A stretch of DNA of 60,741 bases from Herbinix sp. (GCA_029240245.1 JARBTJ010000018.1:1-60741); one strand, 5' to 3'. Shown: positions 1 to 8,532, counted from the first letter of the stretch. The notes: generated from the letters alone by a model not told the origin. Numbers and translations: made by a program.

Positions 1-1392
1 CCATCTTACTCCTTCTCTGGTATCCTCCAGAATGATTCCCTTGGTTAATAACAAATCCCTGATCTCATCGGATTTTGCAAAATCTTTGTTCTTACGTGCT
101 AGGCGTCTTTCTTCGATTAGATTCTCTATCTCATCATCTAATAGTTCATCCTCTTTCTGCGTTATTATACCTAAAATATCGCACAGCAGTACAATTCGGT
201 CAAATACAGCTTTCACGAAGGTTTGGCTGCTGCTGCCAGCACAATGCGTATTGGCCAGTTTCACCATCTCAAATACTGCTGCAATCGCATCTGCGGTATT
301 AAAATCATCATCCATCGCAGAATCATACTTTTCCTGCAGAGCATCCACTTCCTTTAACAAAAGCTGCTCTTCCTTTGAAACATTCTCTTCTGTCACCGCA
401 TTACTCTTAAGAAAATGCTCCAGCTGGCCTACTGCTGTAAGAATACGATTTAGTGAGTTTTTTGCAGCTTCCATCAAATCCTTACTGAAGTTTAAAGGAC
501 TGCGGTAATGAGCATTTAGCATAAAGAAACGTACCACCTGTGGCTGGTATTGTTCACAGATTTCACGAACTGTGAAGAAGTTTCCTTCGGATTTTGACAT
601 TTTCCTATTATCAATGTTAAGGAAGGCATTATGCATCCAATACTTCGCAAATTCCTTTCCGTTTGCTGCTTCACTTTGTGCTATCTCATTTTCATGATGA
701 GGGAATACCAAATCCTCACCACCGGCATGAATATCAATCTGTTCGCCAAGGTATTTTCTGCTCATCACCGAGCATTCGATGTGCCAGCCGGGACGACCTT
801 CACTCCAGGGTGAGGTCCAATACGGTTCCCCCTCCTTCTTCGGTTTCCAGAGTACGAAATCCAACGGATCTTCCTTTTCTTCGCTGACAGCGATACGGAT
901 TCCGGATTCCAAATCATCGATATTTTTCTTGGAAAGCTTCCCGTAATCCTCGAAGCTTCTGGTTCTATAATAAACGGTTCCGTTTTTCTCGTAAGCATGG
1001 CCCTTATCAATCAATGTTTGAATCATTTCAATCATACCATCAATTTCTTCGGTTGCCTTGGGGTGGCAACTGGCTACCTTTACATTCAGCGCCTCCATAT
1101 CGGTACGGAATTCCTTGATATAACGCTCCGATACCTCACTGGCACTAACACCCTCTTCAATTGCTTTTTTGATGATTTTGTCATCAACATCCGTAAAGTT
1201 AGATACATAATTTACATCGTAGCCCTTATATTCAAAATATCTTCTGAGGGAATCAAACACAATGGCCGGTCTTGCATTACCGATATGGATGAAATTATAA
1301 ACCGTCGGTCCGCAGACATAGATTCGGACCTTACCTTCTTCAATCGGTACAAATTCATCCTTTTTCTGTGTTAATGTATTATATATCTTCAT
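1..1392 (-). CDS. cysS: Cysteinyl-tRNA synthetase, C-terminus cut by the window edge
   Basis: Charges tRNA-Cys with cysteine in the cytoplasm. The reading frame is open from ATG at 1392 to base 1 (464 codons, no stop), so the last residues lie outside the window. It begins MKIYNTLTQKK and carries the class I signature VCGPTVYNFIHIGNARP (residues 26-42, HIGN in the HIGH position, Cys27 a zinc ligand). It also has a zinc-site ECS motif with HHE, and a KMSKS loop read at about 583-602. The C-terminal part is the helical tRNA-binding domain usual in CysRS, and the length fits the family (about 465 aa). A ribosome site (AAGGAGGATGCG) precedes the ATG. The next gene upstream is cysE, separated by a 28-unit repeat array. 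Identification is secure. Confidence 0.96.
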   Translation of the reverse strand, partial: MKIYNTLTQKKDEFVPIEEGKVRIYVCGPTVYNFIHIGNARPAIVFDSLRRYFEYKGYDVNYVSNFTDVDDKIIKKAIEEGVSASEVSERYIKEFRTDMEALNVKVASCHPKATEEIDGMIEMIQTLIDKGHAYEKNGTVYYRTRSFEDYGKLSKKNIDDLESGIRIAVSEEKEDPLDFVLWKPKKEGEPYWTSPWSEGRPGWHIECSVMSRKYLGEQIDIHAGGEDLVFPHHENEIAQSEAANGKEFAKYWMHNAFLNIDNRKMSKSEGNFFTVREICEQYQPQVVRFFMLNAHYRSPLNFSKDLMEAAKNSLNRILTAVGQLEHFLKSNAVTEENVSKEEQLLLKEVDALQEKYDSAMDDDFNTADAIAAVFEMVKLANTHCAGSSSQTFVKAVFDRIVLLCDILGIITQKEDELLDDEIENLIEERRLARKNKDFAKSDEIRDLLLTKGIILEDTREGVRW

Positions 1393-1553
1393 CTCGCATC
1401 CTCCTTAAATTGGGTTGTATTTTATCTTGTATTAACATTGCTCAGAAAATTTCATAGTAACCGTAGTTACTTCATTCATAATTTTCCTATTGTGATACTA
1501 TATAAATATCTAGACGATAAATTCCTGATAATTCCTTTTATAATTGTTCCCAT

Positions 1554-2021
1554 TTATCTTAGTTTCTTCTTATCTTAGTTCCTTCTTATTCATAATTCCT
1601 TCTTAGTCTTGTTCCTTCTTAGTCTTAGTTCCTTCTTATCTTAGTTCCTTATTAATCTTAGTTCCTTCTTATTCTTAGTTCCTTCTTATTCTTAGTTTCT
1701 TCTTATCTTAGTTCATTCTTATTCATAATTCCTTCTTATTCATAATTCCTTCTTAGTCTTGTTCCTTCTTAATCTTAGTTCCTTCTTAATCTTAGTTCCT
1801 TCTTAATCTTAGTTCCTTATTAATCTTAGTTCCTTCTTAATCTTAGTTCCTTATTAGTCTTAGTTTCTTCTTATTCTTAGTTCCTTCTTATCTTAGTTCC
1901 TTCTTAGTCTTAGTTCCTTCTTATCTTAGTTCCTTATTAATCTTAGTTCCTTATTAGTCTTAGTTTCTTCTTATTCTTAGTTCCTTCTTAATCTTAGTTC
2001 CTTCTTATTCATAATTCCTTT
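1554..2021. repeat. Minisatellite A: about 28 tandem 16-17 bp units
   Basis: I count 28 head-to-tail copies of a unit close to TTAATCTTAGTTCCTTC. Each is 16 or 17 bp, and variants differ mainly at TTA(A/G/T)TC and CTTAG/CATAA. Two- and three-unit blocks recur, for example TTATTCATAATTCCTTC followed by TTAGTCTTGTTCCTTC at two places. This indicates growth by block duplication. The array fills the cysE-cysS gap. It has no open frame, because each unit carries TAA or TAG, and it has no unique spacers, so it is not CRISPR. Confidence 0.95.
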
Positions 2022-2136
2022 CTATTTTACTTGCTTTTATTTTACTTCCTCTTAATCCAGTTCCATAAATTAAATTTCCTTTAATTAGTTTCCTTTAATT
2101 AGCATTTCCAAATATGATCGTTTTCATAATACCGCA

Positions 2137-2808
2137 TTAATTTACTTTGTTCTCTATTTGAAGCACTTTGTCGTATAGCTTTTTAAGTTCTGTTTTTAAT
2201 TGATCATTTTCTCTCTTTAGGCTTGATAATTCATTTAATATCGGGTCGGGCAAGTGCACCTGATCCAGATCCTCTCGTGGAATTTTTACGTTATCCCGCT
2301 TAACCACTCTGCCGGGTACACCCACAACCGTGGAATTCGGCGGAACCTCGGACAAAACCACGGAACCGGCACCGATTTTGGAGTTTTCACCGATGGTAAA
2401 GGAACCTAATACCTTTGCGCCTGCGCTGATCATGACATTATTTCCGACGGTTGGATGACGTTTTCCATGCTCCTTGCCCGTTCCACCAAGTGTAACTCCT
2501 TGATATAACGTTACATTATCACCCACAATTGCTGTCTCACCTATGACCACTCCGATTCCATGATCAATAAATAATCCCTTACCGATAGTAGCTCCCGGAT
2601 GTATTTCGATTCCGGTTTTTCTTGCTGTACGCTGAGAATACCAACGGGCCAGAAAATAATGCTTACGCACAAAGAAATAGTGGGCAATCCGATATCGGAT
2701 AATTGCTTTAAAGCTGGGATAAAGAAATATTTCCATTGGTGTTTTGATTGCAGGATCTCGTTCCTTTATTATTTTCATCTCTTCTTTGATATATTTAATA
2801 AAACCCAT
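2137..2808 (-). CDS. cysE: Serine O-acetyltransferase with C-terminal coiled coil
   Basis: Transfers acetyl from acetyl-CoA to L-serine, giving O-acetylserine for cysteine synthesis. The 223-residue protein has the short N-terminal helical domain typical of Bacillus-type CysE. A left-handed beta-helix built from hexapeptide repeats follows (roughly residues 65-170), with the catalytic region DHGIGVVIGETAIVGDN and RHPTVGNNVMISAGAKVLG. The last ~33 residues (LNELSSLKRENDQLK onward) form a leucine-heptad coiled coil. The protein ends NKVN rather than with the C-terminal Ile used by E. coli CysE to dock CysK. Its ATG is preceded by GGGAGGT. A Cys-type T-box leader about 330 bp upstream fits control by uncharged tRNA-Cys. 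Confidence 0.95.
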   Translation of the reverse strand: MGFIKYIKEEMKIIKERDPAIKTPMEIFLYPSFKAIIRYRIAHYFFVRKHYFLARWYSQRTARKTGIEIHPGATIGKGLFIDHGIGVVIGETAIVGDNVTLYQGVTLGGTGKEHGKRHPTVGNNVMISAGAKVLGSFTIGENSKIGAGSVVLSEVPPNSTVVGVPGRVVKRDNVKIPREDLDQVHLPDPILNELSSLKRENDQLKTELKKLYDKVLQIENKVN

Positions 2809-3134
2809 ATTCTTACCTCCCTTAGGAAGAATTCACCTTTATATAGTATTGTGTGAGACAAGCTTTTAAACATAATTTTGTAAGACAAGTTATCCTGTAA
2901 AAACGCAATATTTTCAATTGCAATCCACATAACATACTTTGCGTCGTGAAGTAATATCTAATACGGAACACATTCAAAAAATATAAATATCCTTGACCAA
3001 GTGCGTGTAAAGCAAAATCAGGTTCGTCATGCCAAGACTTTATCTCATAGAACGAACGCGCTAAAACGATTGAATGAAACACACTTCGCGAGCATATCAC
3101 CTATGCGCGTTCTTATTTCGCACTTAACTTCGGG
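2809..3134. other. Unexplained spacer between Cys T-box and cysE
   Basis: This is 326 bases between the T-box terminator and cysE. The minus strand contains an open frame of 92 codons (3100 to 2822) rich in aromatic and basic residues, with no ribosome site near its start and no family I recognise. I do not call it a gene. A leader this long after a T-box terminator is unusual. The stretch may be an interspersed repeat or a remnant. Confidence 0.4.
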
Positions 3135-3137
3135 CAT

Positions 3138-3396
3138 ATAAAAACCGCCTCTACGGATAGAGGCGGTGATTTAACGCGGTTCCACTCTATTTGCATGAAC
3201 TTAAAAATAACTCTCAGAACATGCATCTCGTACAGATAACGGCTGCTACCGTGCCCAGCTAAGCATTCGCTTCACCGAACCAGCTCCCGGATGCACTTCA
3301 CTCATGTTCTCATAAAGAATGCTTTCAGCCGGTGACATTCTATCTCTGATACGATACGACGAGCTACTTTTCCGTTCATTGCCTTTTGATTATTGA
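3138..3396 (-). promoter_or_regulatory. T-box riboswitch, Cys (TGC) specifier, upstream of cysE
   Basis: Read on the minus strand it contains the T-box sequence AGAGTGGAACCGCG (3188-3175). A strong intrinsic terminator follows (stem ACCGCCTCTA/TAGAGGCGGT, 3167-3144, then a T-run). In the stem I region the motif GAAGTGCATCC places TGC at 3295-3293, the cysteine codon expected for a cysE leader. T-boxes sense uncharged cognate tRNA and antiterminate. The regulated genes are cysE and perhaps cysS beyond the repeat array. Confidence 0.9.
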
Positions 3397-3403
3397 TGTA
3401 TTT

Positions 3404-3432
3404 ATTGTATGCACGAAAGAATAATTTGTCAA
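3404..3432 (-). promoter_or_regulatory. Sigma-A promoter for the Cys T-box/cysE
   Basis: On the minus strand TTGACA (3432-3427), a 17-bp spacer and TACAAT (3409-3404). The predicted start lies just before the T-box stem I. Confidence 0.8.
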
Positions 3433-3496
3433 TACCAATAAAGCCGAAGAATCTGCTTTTATAAGAATTTTTTTGAAGTTAGTTTACAAAAATGTT

Positions 3497-3655
3497 CTAT
3501 TCTTCAATGTTCCGCATGCTTTTAGCGGGACGCTTCATACTAACGCCCACGCTTTTTGGGCATAGATCGCGAAGAATAGCTGCTTTTGCTATTCTTCTAA
3601 TGGCCCGCATGCTTTTAGCGGGACGATTCATACTAAGACCTATGATTACAATTTG
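3497..3655 (-). repeat. Duplicated hairpin element downstream of ispF
   Basis: Two ~48-nt copies about 95 nt apart share TTAGTATGAA(T/G)CGTCCC and GCTAAAAGCATGCGG, then a GAAGAATAG end. Each copy can fold as CCCGC/GCGGG, or CCGC/GCGG in the second. Between them lie the hairpins AGAATAGC/GCTATTCT and GCCC/GGGC. The region sits directly after ispF, so it may act in 3'-end formation. A 61-codon minus-strand frame runs through it, but its repeated peptide only mirrors the DNA repeat. Confidence 0.7.
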
Positions 3656-3666
3656 GTTATGACAGT

Positions 3667-4212
3667 TTATCTTTTGGTACATCCACTACACCCGCTGCAG
3701 CCTCCACTACTTTTCGGAGTGACATCATACTGGTAATTTGTAATGCTTTCGATTAAGCAGACCGCATTCGCTGCTATTCCAAGTCCCTCACCTGTAAAGC
3801 CAAGACCTTCCTCGGTGGTTGCCTTGATATTGACACGGTCCTCCTCGATATTTAATGCCTCCGCAATGTTTTTCACCATGAGCGGCAGATAATTTGCCAG
3901 TTTCGGTTTTTGTGCGATTATGGTAGAATCAATATTCTCAATAACATATAATTTATTCTCGATCAATTCCTTCACATGTTTTAATAACTCTATACTAGAA
4001 ATTCCTTTATATTTTATATCAGTGTCGGGGAAATGCTTCCCGATATCACCTAGTGCCGCTGCTCCTAAAAGTGCATCCATAATAGCATGTAACAGTACAT
4101 CCGCATCGGAATGACCAAGTAACCCCTTTTCATATTCGATTTTGACTCCGCCGAGTATCAATTCTCTGTCAGTTGTTAATCGATGAACATCATATCCTGA
4201 TCCAACTCTCAT
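3667..4212 (-). CDS. ispF: 2-C-methyl-D-erythritol 2,4-cyclodiphosphate synthase with CxxCxxC tail
   Basis: Forms the cyclodiphosphate in the MEP isoprenoid pathway. The 181-residue protein starts [11 protein letters not shown], giving zinc ligands Asp8 and His10. His42 lies in [11 protein letters not shown], and the family signature [15 protein letters not shown] is at 132-145. Typical IspF proteins end near residue 157-160. This one continues for about 20 residues and finishes [14 protein letters not shown], with Cys172, Cys175 and Cys178. The tail is not part of the known catalytic fold. It could bind metal or an Fe-S cluster, or be a tag-like extension; that is inference. The ribosome site is AGGAGG upstream of the ATG. 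Confidence 0.95.
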   Translation of the reverse strand: MRVGSGYDVHRLTTDRELILGGVKIEYEKGLLGHSDADVLLHAIMDALLGAAALGDIGKHFPDTDIKYKGISSIELLKHVKELIENKLYVIENIDSTIIAQKPKLANYLPLMVKNIAEALNIEEDRVNIKATTEEGLGFTGEGLGIAANAVCLIESITNYQYDVTPKSSGGCSGCSGCTKR

Positions 4213-4271
4213 ATCTATATTAATCCTCCTTGTTATTTGTCCGTCATTGTATTTATTAATTCAATAATACA

Positions 4272-4373
4272 TGTCAAAAGCACCTTCGGTGCTTTCATGC
4301 TATTATATATCGATATGCAAGCTTGTTTGCATATCGATATAGTAGTATGAAAAATGCGTAGCACCATTTGACA
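4272..4373. repeat. 102-bp imperfect palindrome between ispF and the ASKHA gene
   Basis: The element opens with TGTCAAA and closes with TTTGACA. Its core is the near-perfect inverted repeat TATCGATATGCAA/TTGCATATCGATA, and a small AAGCACC/GGTGCTT hairpin sits in the left arm. The whole can fold into one long stem. It could be a terminator-like structure or a MITE-type element. No clear target-site duplication was seen. Confidence 0.75.
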
Positions 4374-4414
4374 CTTTAATCATTCAATTCAGATATCACA
4401 AATTTCATACCATA

Positions 4415-6106
4415 TCATTCCTCTATATCATCTTTCTCAAATAGCATATATTCGATATACAAATCATTAAATTCCTGCCGGTTTGATAAATGGATTTCCT
4501 GTGCACTTGCTATGATCTGATCCATACGTTCCTTTGCCGATGATTCTGTCAGGTACTTTACAGCACCGGCCAGCGAAGTATTACCGGCAGCAATTAATTT
4601 TCCCCGAAATTCTTGCGGCAGAAGCCCGATATGAATTGCTTTTTCCAAATCCACCTGATATCCAAACCCCCCCGCCAGATAAATCCTGTCAAGTTCCTGA
4701 ATGGTGATACCATAGCAGTTGATCAATGTCTCCACACCTGCTCTGATAGCCGCCTTCGCAAGCTGAAGCTCCCTAACATCCTTTTGGGTGAAGATAATCC
4801 GTTCATTTAACGGATACCCCTCTTCAAAATATTCCGGTAGAAGTAATCCCGTATCATCAATAATATTTTCCTTTAACAATTCCGAAACAAGCTCGATTAC
4901 ACCGGTACCGCAGATGCCAATGGCTTCCCGGTTGCCAATGGTTTGATAAGAGGCTCTTGACTTCTTAATAGTTACATGGCTGATAGCTCCGGCGATGCTT
5001 CCGGTTCCGCAGGTAATATTGCCGCCCTCAAAGGCAGGGCCAGCAGCAGTAGAAGTCACATAGATATGCTCCTTATTGCCGATTGCCATTTCACCGTTCG
5101 TACCTAAATCGATCAACATACACGGCTTATCAAACCTATCAAATCCACAAGTTAACAGCCCTGCTGTGATATCTGCACCGACAAAGGTGGATATTCCCGG
5201 AAGCATAGTCACCGGAAGGTCCATATATTCTACGCCGTAAGCTTCCTGAAATGTCAAATTAATCCACCCGTTATTAACCGGTTGATAGGGGTAATGGCCC
5301 AGTGTCTCGCAGGAATAGCCCATGAACAGATGTCCCATTGTAGTATTACCGGAAATTACTATTTCTGTGACTTGATGCCCGTCCACCGTAATATTTGATG
5401 CTCTTTTATCTGTTGCATCCCTCTTTACCTTTGCATCCGTACAGTTTTTCATAAGCATCTGGATACCCTCTAGTAAATCCATCCGAATACACTCTCTTAG
5501 GCTATCCTTCCATCCGTCACAGGAAGCTTGAATCCGCGATATCACATCAGCTCCATACGCTCTCTGCTTATTAACGGCTGTATAGGTATTTATAATGTTA
5601 CCGTTATCTATATCTACCAAATGCATGGCAATTGTCGTTGTACCTATATCAATTGCTATCGCGTATGGGGAGATATTATCACTAGCCTCTGTTTTCCCCT
5701 CCGGTTCGGTTCGACCTCCTACAACATGCAATATTTGATTCAGATCATAATTATTCTCAACCTCACCATGAAATCCTATCTCCGCTAGTACAGCAAAATC
5801 AGCTTCCTCCTCGGTCATAAGGCGAATAACACAATCCTCCCTTGGAAATGCCAGGCAAGCCAGTCGGTACCCGTCTTTTAAATCACCGGAGGTAAATACT
5901 CTCTTATCTTGTTCTGATATCGTAAGATTTCCCTCCAGAACGTGTATCCTGCATTTACCGCAGGTTCCTCTTCCGGCACAGACCGCAGGAATAAACAGCC
6001 CCTGTCTTTGCAGTGCTTTCAAAACTGATTCATTTTCCTGACAGTTTAAAAGAAATATTTGATTATCTTTATATACTTTTAAAGATATTATAGCTTGTCT
6101 GTCCAT
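4415..6106 (-). CDS. Ferredoxin-ASKHA ATPase, reductive activator of corrinoid proteins (RACE/RamA-like)
   Basis: Proteins of this architecture use ATP and a [2Fe-2S] cluster to re-reduce inactive Co(II) corrinoid proteins. The 563-residue protein has an N-terminal plant-type ferredoxin domain with Cys43, Cys49, Cys52 (CAGRGTCGKC) and Cys84 (RLACLAF). After a linker comes an actin/Hsp70-like ASKHA region (DUF4445 type) that begins AIDIGTTTIAMHLVD. It includes ISGNTTMGHLFMG, LIDLGTNGEMAIG, ICGTGVIELVSELL and LAGGFGYQVDLEKA. No corrinoid methyltransferase or corrinoid protein is encoded in this window, so its client is elsewhere. ATG at 6106. It appears monocistronic. Confidence 0.85.
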   Translation of the reverse strand: MDRQAIISLKVYKDNQIFLLNCQENESVLKALQRQGLFIPAVCAGRGTCGKCRIHVLEGNLTISEQDKRVFTSGDLKDGYRLACLAFPREDCVIRLMTEEEADFAVLAEIGFHGEVENNYDLNQILHVVGGRTEPEGKTEASDNISPYAIAIDIGTTTIAMHLVDIDNGNIINTYTAVNKQRAYGADVISRIQASCDGWKDSLRECIRMDLLEGIQMLMKNCTDAKVKRDATDKRASNITVDGHQVTEIVISGNTTMGHLFMGYSCETLGHYPYQPVNNGWINLTFQEAYGVEYMDLPVTMLPGISTFVGADITAGLLTCGFDRFDKPCMLIDLGTNGEMAIGNKEHIYVTSTAAGPAFEGGNITCGTGSIAGAISHVTIKKSRASYQTIGNREAIGICGTGVIELVSELLKENIIDDTGLLLPEYFEEGYPLNERIIFTQKDVRELQLAKAAIRAGVETLINCYGITIQELDRIYLAGGFGYQVDLEKAIHIGLLPQEFRGKLIAAGNTSLAGAVKYLTESSAKERMDQIIASAQEIHLSNRQEFNDLYIEYMLFEKDDIEE

Positions 6107-6480
6107 GGTTTTTCGCTGCCTCGCATTCTGACCAAGTCTTAATCCCGCTTCCCGGTTACTTCGCTCTTCCTAAGCATATAGACAAATTATAATTCTAACC
6201 TGCTTAATCGCTATCATGTTCGGTGTCAACTAAGCATAATTCCACGGTCGGACGGTCTTCGTGAAACGGCTCAAACATCCGTATTCATATGTGAATTACC
6301 CTCAACTTCTTACACCAATCATATAGTATCATATATTCGTAATCTTGATAAGCCTATAATAAAGATTCAATCAACTCTCTTCAGTTATTTCGTAGTAACG
6401 AAATACCCTAAAATAGTCATTTGTTGTCATCCTATAGTTATCCTCTTGATCGCTTTATCCTACGTACCTGCACAAGCTAA
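6107..6480. other. Intergenic region upstream of the ASKHA gene
   Basis: About 370 bases without a gene. I looked for a cobalamin riboswitch, which would suit a corrinoid activator, and saw no convincing B12-box or conserved core. A TATAAT-like box is present on the minus strand near 6190, without a good -35 element. Nothing else is recognisable. Confidence 0.4.
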
Positions 6481-6487
6481 GAAAAGG

Positions 6488-6517
6488 GAAGCCTCAAGTA
6501 TTTCTAAGGCTTCCCAA
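6488..6517 (-). terminator. Intrinsic terminator after the long sigma factor gene
   Basis: Stem GGGAAGCCT/AGGCTTCCC with an 11-nt loop. On the minus strand it is followed by TTTTCTT. It lies about 30 bases past the stop codon at 6544. Confidence 0.85.
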
Positions 6518-6543
6518 AAATGAATATGAAATTACATTTATAT

Positions 6544-8214
6544 TTATTGATTACTCCACACTAAAGTACAAAGCCGCTTCGCTTCCTCCTTTGTCGGGTA
6601 TCGCAAACGGTTATGATCCGATAACCAGTAAAGAACCGCATATTGAGGATAAATCTTATATTTGTGATAAATACGTTCTGCAGAGGTGATGAAATCCGGT
6701 ATTTCGTTCTCAAATATTTTCGCATAATTCTCGATATACTCGACAAACATTTCCTCTCCCAGTTCCGCATAGATTTCCTCAAGAATAACATTTAACTGAT
6801 CATATTCCGATTTTGATAAGCAGGGGATTAATAGCCTTGGCCTTTCATCTACCACTTTAACATAACCCTGCTCTGCTAATTCGGCAATCATGAGCTTGTC
6901 ATGATCGTTCGGAAGCTCCTCCTTACGGATAAGTTGTGCAATACGATTGACTGTTATCGGCGAATCAAAGTTACGCCAATGAATACCGGTTTGTATAGTT
7001 GCGTAGCTATCTAACTGTAAGGATTGGTTTCCCAAACCATCATTTCTGGTTTTAATTCCATTCCCTCTGGACTTATGGTAAAAATCAATTTCCTCTTTTA
7101 TAAATTCGGTCTGTGTATCAAAATAGGTATCATCGCAAAGTGTTGCACAGACCCAGTGCTGCGAACCGTCTTTGTGTTTCGGCGTATCCGTATCGATATT
7201 GTTTTTACGAAGTACTTCGCTTTTCGAACGATAATAAATGCGGTTCGTTACCAACGGTATTATCGACCAAAGCATAAAATCCTGATCAAGATCACTGCCT
7301 AAGAATCCTATGTCCTTAATGCGTTCATATTTACGATCAAATACATCATAAATTCTTTGCGCATAATCCCCGATGTTATGATAATGGTACTTACCGGCAA
7401 GTATACTATGCCTTATAGTTTCAATAAAGAAATTGGTTGTATATTTGTTCTTATCAACAATACGCAGATAATCCATATACACCAGCCGGTTGATATGGTT
7501 TTCAATATAACCGGAGGCAACCATAAGAGTTCTTGCGATTTCCTCCAATGTCAGCTTTTTACCGTAGCAAGCCAAACAAATATTATCGACCAGCCGATCC
7601 GTGCCCAGCCCGCATTGATTATATTCCTCACAGGTATAACCATCATGCCCGGCCATGATTCTCTGAGGAACATAGTTTAAATTATTCGTAGTCATTTCCA
7701 TCCCCGCTTTCAGTTTCTTTTTAATTTCACCTAAATGCCAGCGGACGGTTGAGTGTGGTAGCTTTAGTATTCTTGAGATTTCATTACCGGTCCTGTTCTC
7801 ATAATAAAACATGATCGTAATTTCTCTATGAAGCTTGGTAAGATAAGCAATTTCTACACGTAGCTTTTCGAGCAGCATTTTATTACGAACATCCTCTTCC
7901 ACATTGCACTCATCCTGTAAATCCAGTAATGTATCCACATCAAGATTATTCCAATGCTTTTTATTATTACGAAAATACTTTGACCAGGTGTAAGAGCAGA
8001 TCGTATATACAAAACCATCAAGATCAGCAATACTCTCATGACGTCTTAGAGAGGTTGCTAAGGATAAAAGAATGTCCTGCGACAAATCTTCGGCCATCTG
8101 CTGATTATGTGTTTTGGTATATGCAAAGCCCATGATTTTCTTTGCATATCTCTTTATCAAATCGTTACTAAATTCTATTTCACTCACCGTCCTTGAAGCG
8201 CTTCTATTATACAA
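6544..8214 (-). CDS. ECF-like sigma-70 factor with ~370-residue C-terminal extension
   Basis: Likely directs RNA polymerase to a special promoter set. Region 2 is at about residues 17-85 (MAEDLSQDILLSL is the core helix). Region 4 is at about 115-170, with a helix-turn-helix TGNEISRILKLPHSTVRWHL. Ordinary ECF factors stop here. This protein goes on to 556 residues, with a Cys cluster (Cys201, Cys213, Cys216) and a second possible winged helix (LTLEEIARTLMVASGYIEN, 221-239). A large region of unknown fold follows. No anti-sigma gene is adjacent, so the tail may itself sense or inhibit. The frame opens at TTG 8214, but GTG at 8187, just after AAGGACG, is another possible start. The gene has its own terminator. 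Confidence 0.8.
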   Translation of the reverse strand: MYNRSASRTVSEIEFSNDLIKRYAKKIMGFAYTKTHNQQMAEDLSQDILLSLATSLRRHESIADLDGFVYTICSYTWSKYFRNNKKHWNNLDVDTLLDLQDECNVEEDVRNKMLLEKLRVEIAYLTKLHREITIMFYYENRTGNEISRILKLPHSTVRWHLGEIKKKLKAGMEMTTNNLNYVPQRIMAGHDGYTCEEYNQCGLGTDRLVDNICLACYGKKLTLEEIARTLMVASGYIENHINRLVYMDYLRIVDKNKYTTNFFIETIRHSILAGKYHYHNIGDYAQRIYDVFDRKYERIKDIGFLGSDLDQDFMLWSIIPLVTNRIYYRSKSEVLRKNNIDTDTPKHKDGSQHWVCATLCDDTYFDTQTEFIKEEIDFYHKSRGNGIKTRNDGLGNQSLQLDSYATIQTGIHWRNFDSPITVNRIAQLIRKEELPNDHDKLMIAELAEQGYVKVVDERPRLLIPCLSKSEYDQLNVILEEIYAELGEEMFVEYIENYAKIFENEIPDFITSAERIYHKYKIYPQYAVLYWLSDHNRLRYPTKEEAKRLCTLVWSNQ

Positions 8215-8331
8215 GTACCAAAATAGGGAAGAATGTTTGGAGCTATTTATAAATATTTGAATTTTTTATTACTATACTTAAACTTACAGTTTTATCTCAG
8301 AAAAACTACCACCATTTTACCATAACACAAA

Positions 8332-8369
8332 AGCCGCCTCATTATCTTTCGATAAAGTGACGGCTTTTG
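8332..8369 (-). terminator. Terminator of the tRNA-Val/tRNA-Met transcript
   Basis: AAAAGCCG pairs with CGGCTTTT, with an inner TTATC/GATAA helix. On the minus strand it ends in a short T-rich run. It lies just past tRNA-Met. Confidence 0.8.
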
Positions 8370-8379
8370 TTTCATATAG

Positions 8380-8453
8380 TAGCGAAGGACGGATTTGAAC
8401 CGCCGACACCGCGGGTATGAACCGCGTGCTCTCGCCAGCTGAGCTACTTCGCC
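8380..8453 (-). tRNA. tRNA-Met (CAT anticodon)
   Basis: A 74-nt cloverleaf on the minus strand. The acceptor stem is GGCGAAG/CTTCGCT (first pair G-T) and the anticodon loop is TTCATAC between CGCGG and CCGCG. The T-arm is GGCGGTTCAAATCCGTC. CCA is not encoded. The anticodon CAT could also belong to a lysidine-type tRNA-Ile, but the sequence resembles clostridial elongator tRNA-Met. Confidence 0.92.
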
Positions 8454-8532
8454 ATATTCTTATTATAGTTACCCGGCAGAATTACTTTTATTACAACCGG
8501 TTTTACTGTAATACTCATGATATTCATGAAAA

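Noticed and set aside
765..1374. ORFs within the first 1.4 kb on other frames
   Set aside because: All lie inside cysS, which has clear HIGN and KMSKS motifs in its own frame.
1554..2021. Possible CRISPR array
   Set aside because: The units are directly adjacent with no unique spacers, the period is only 16-17 bp, and no cas gene is present.
3497..3682. 61-codon minus-strand ORF overlapping the end of ispF
   Set aside because: Its peptide repeat simply mirrors the duplicated hairpin DNA, and it overlaps ispF without a ribosome site.
6107..6480. Cobalamin riboswitch upstream of the corrinoid activator-like gene
   Set aside because: I could not find the B12-box or the conserved core; a covariance search would settle it.
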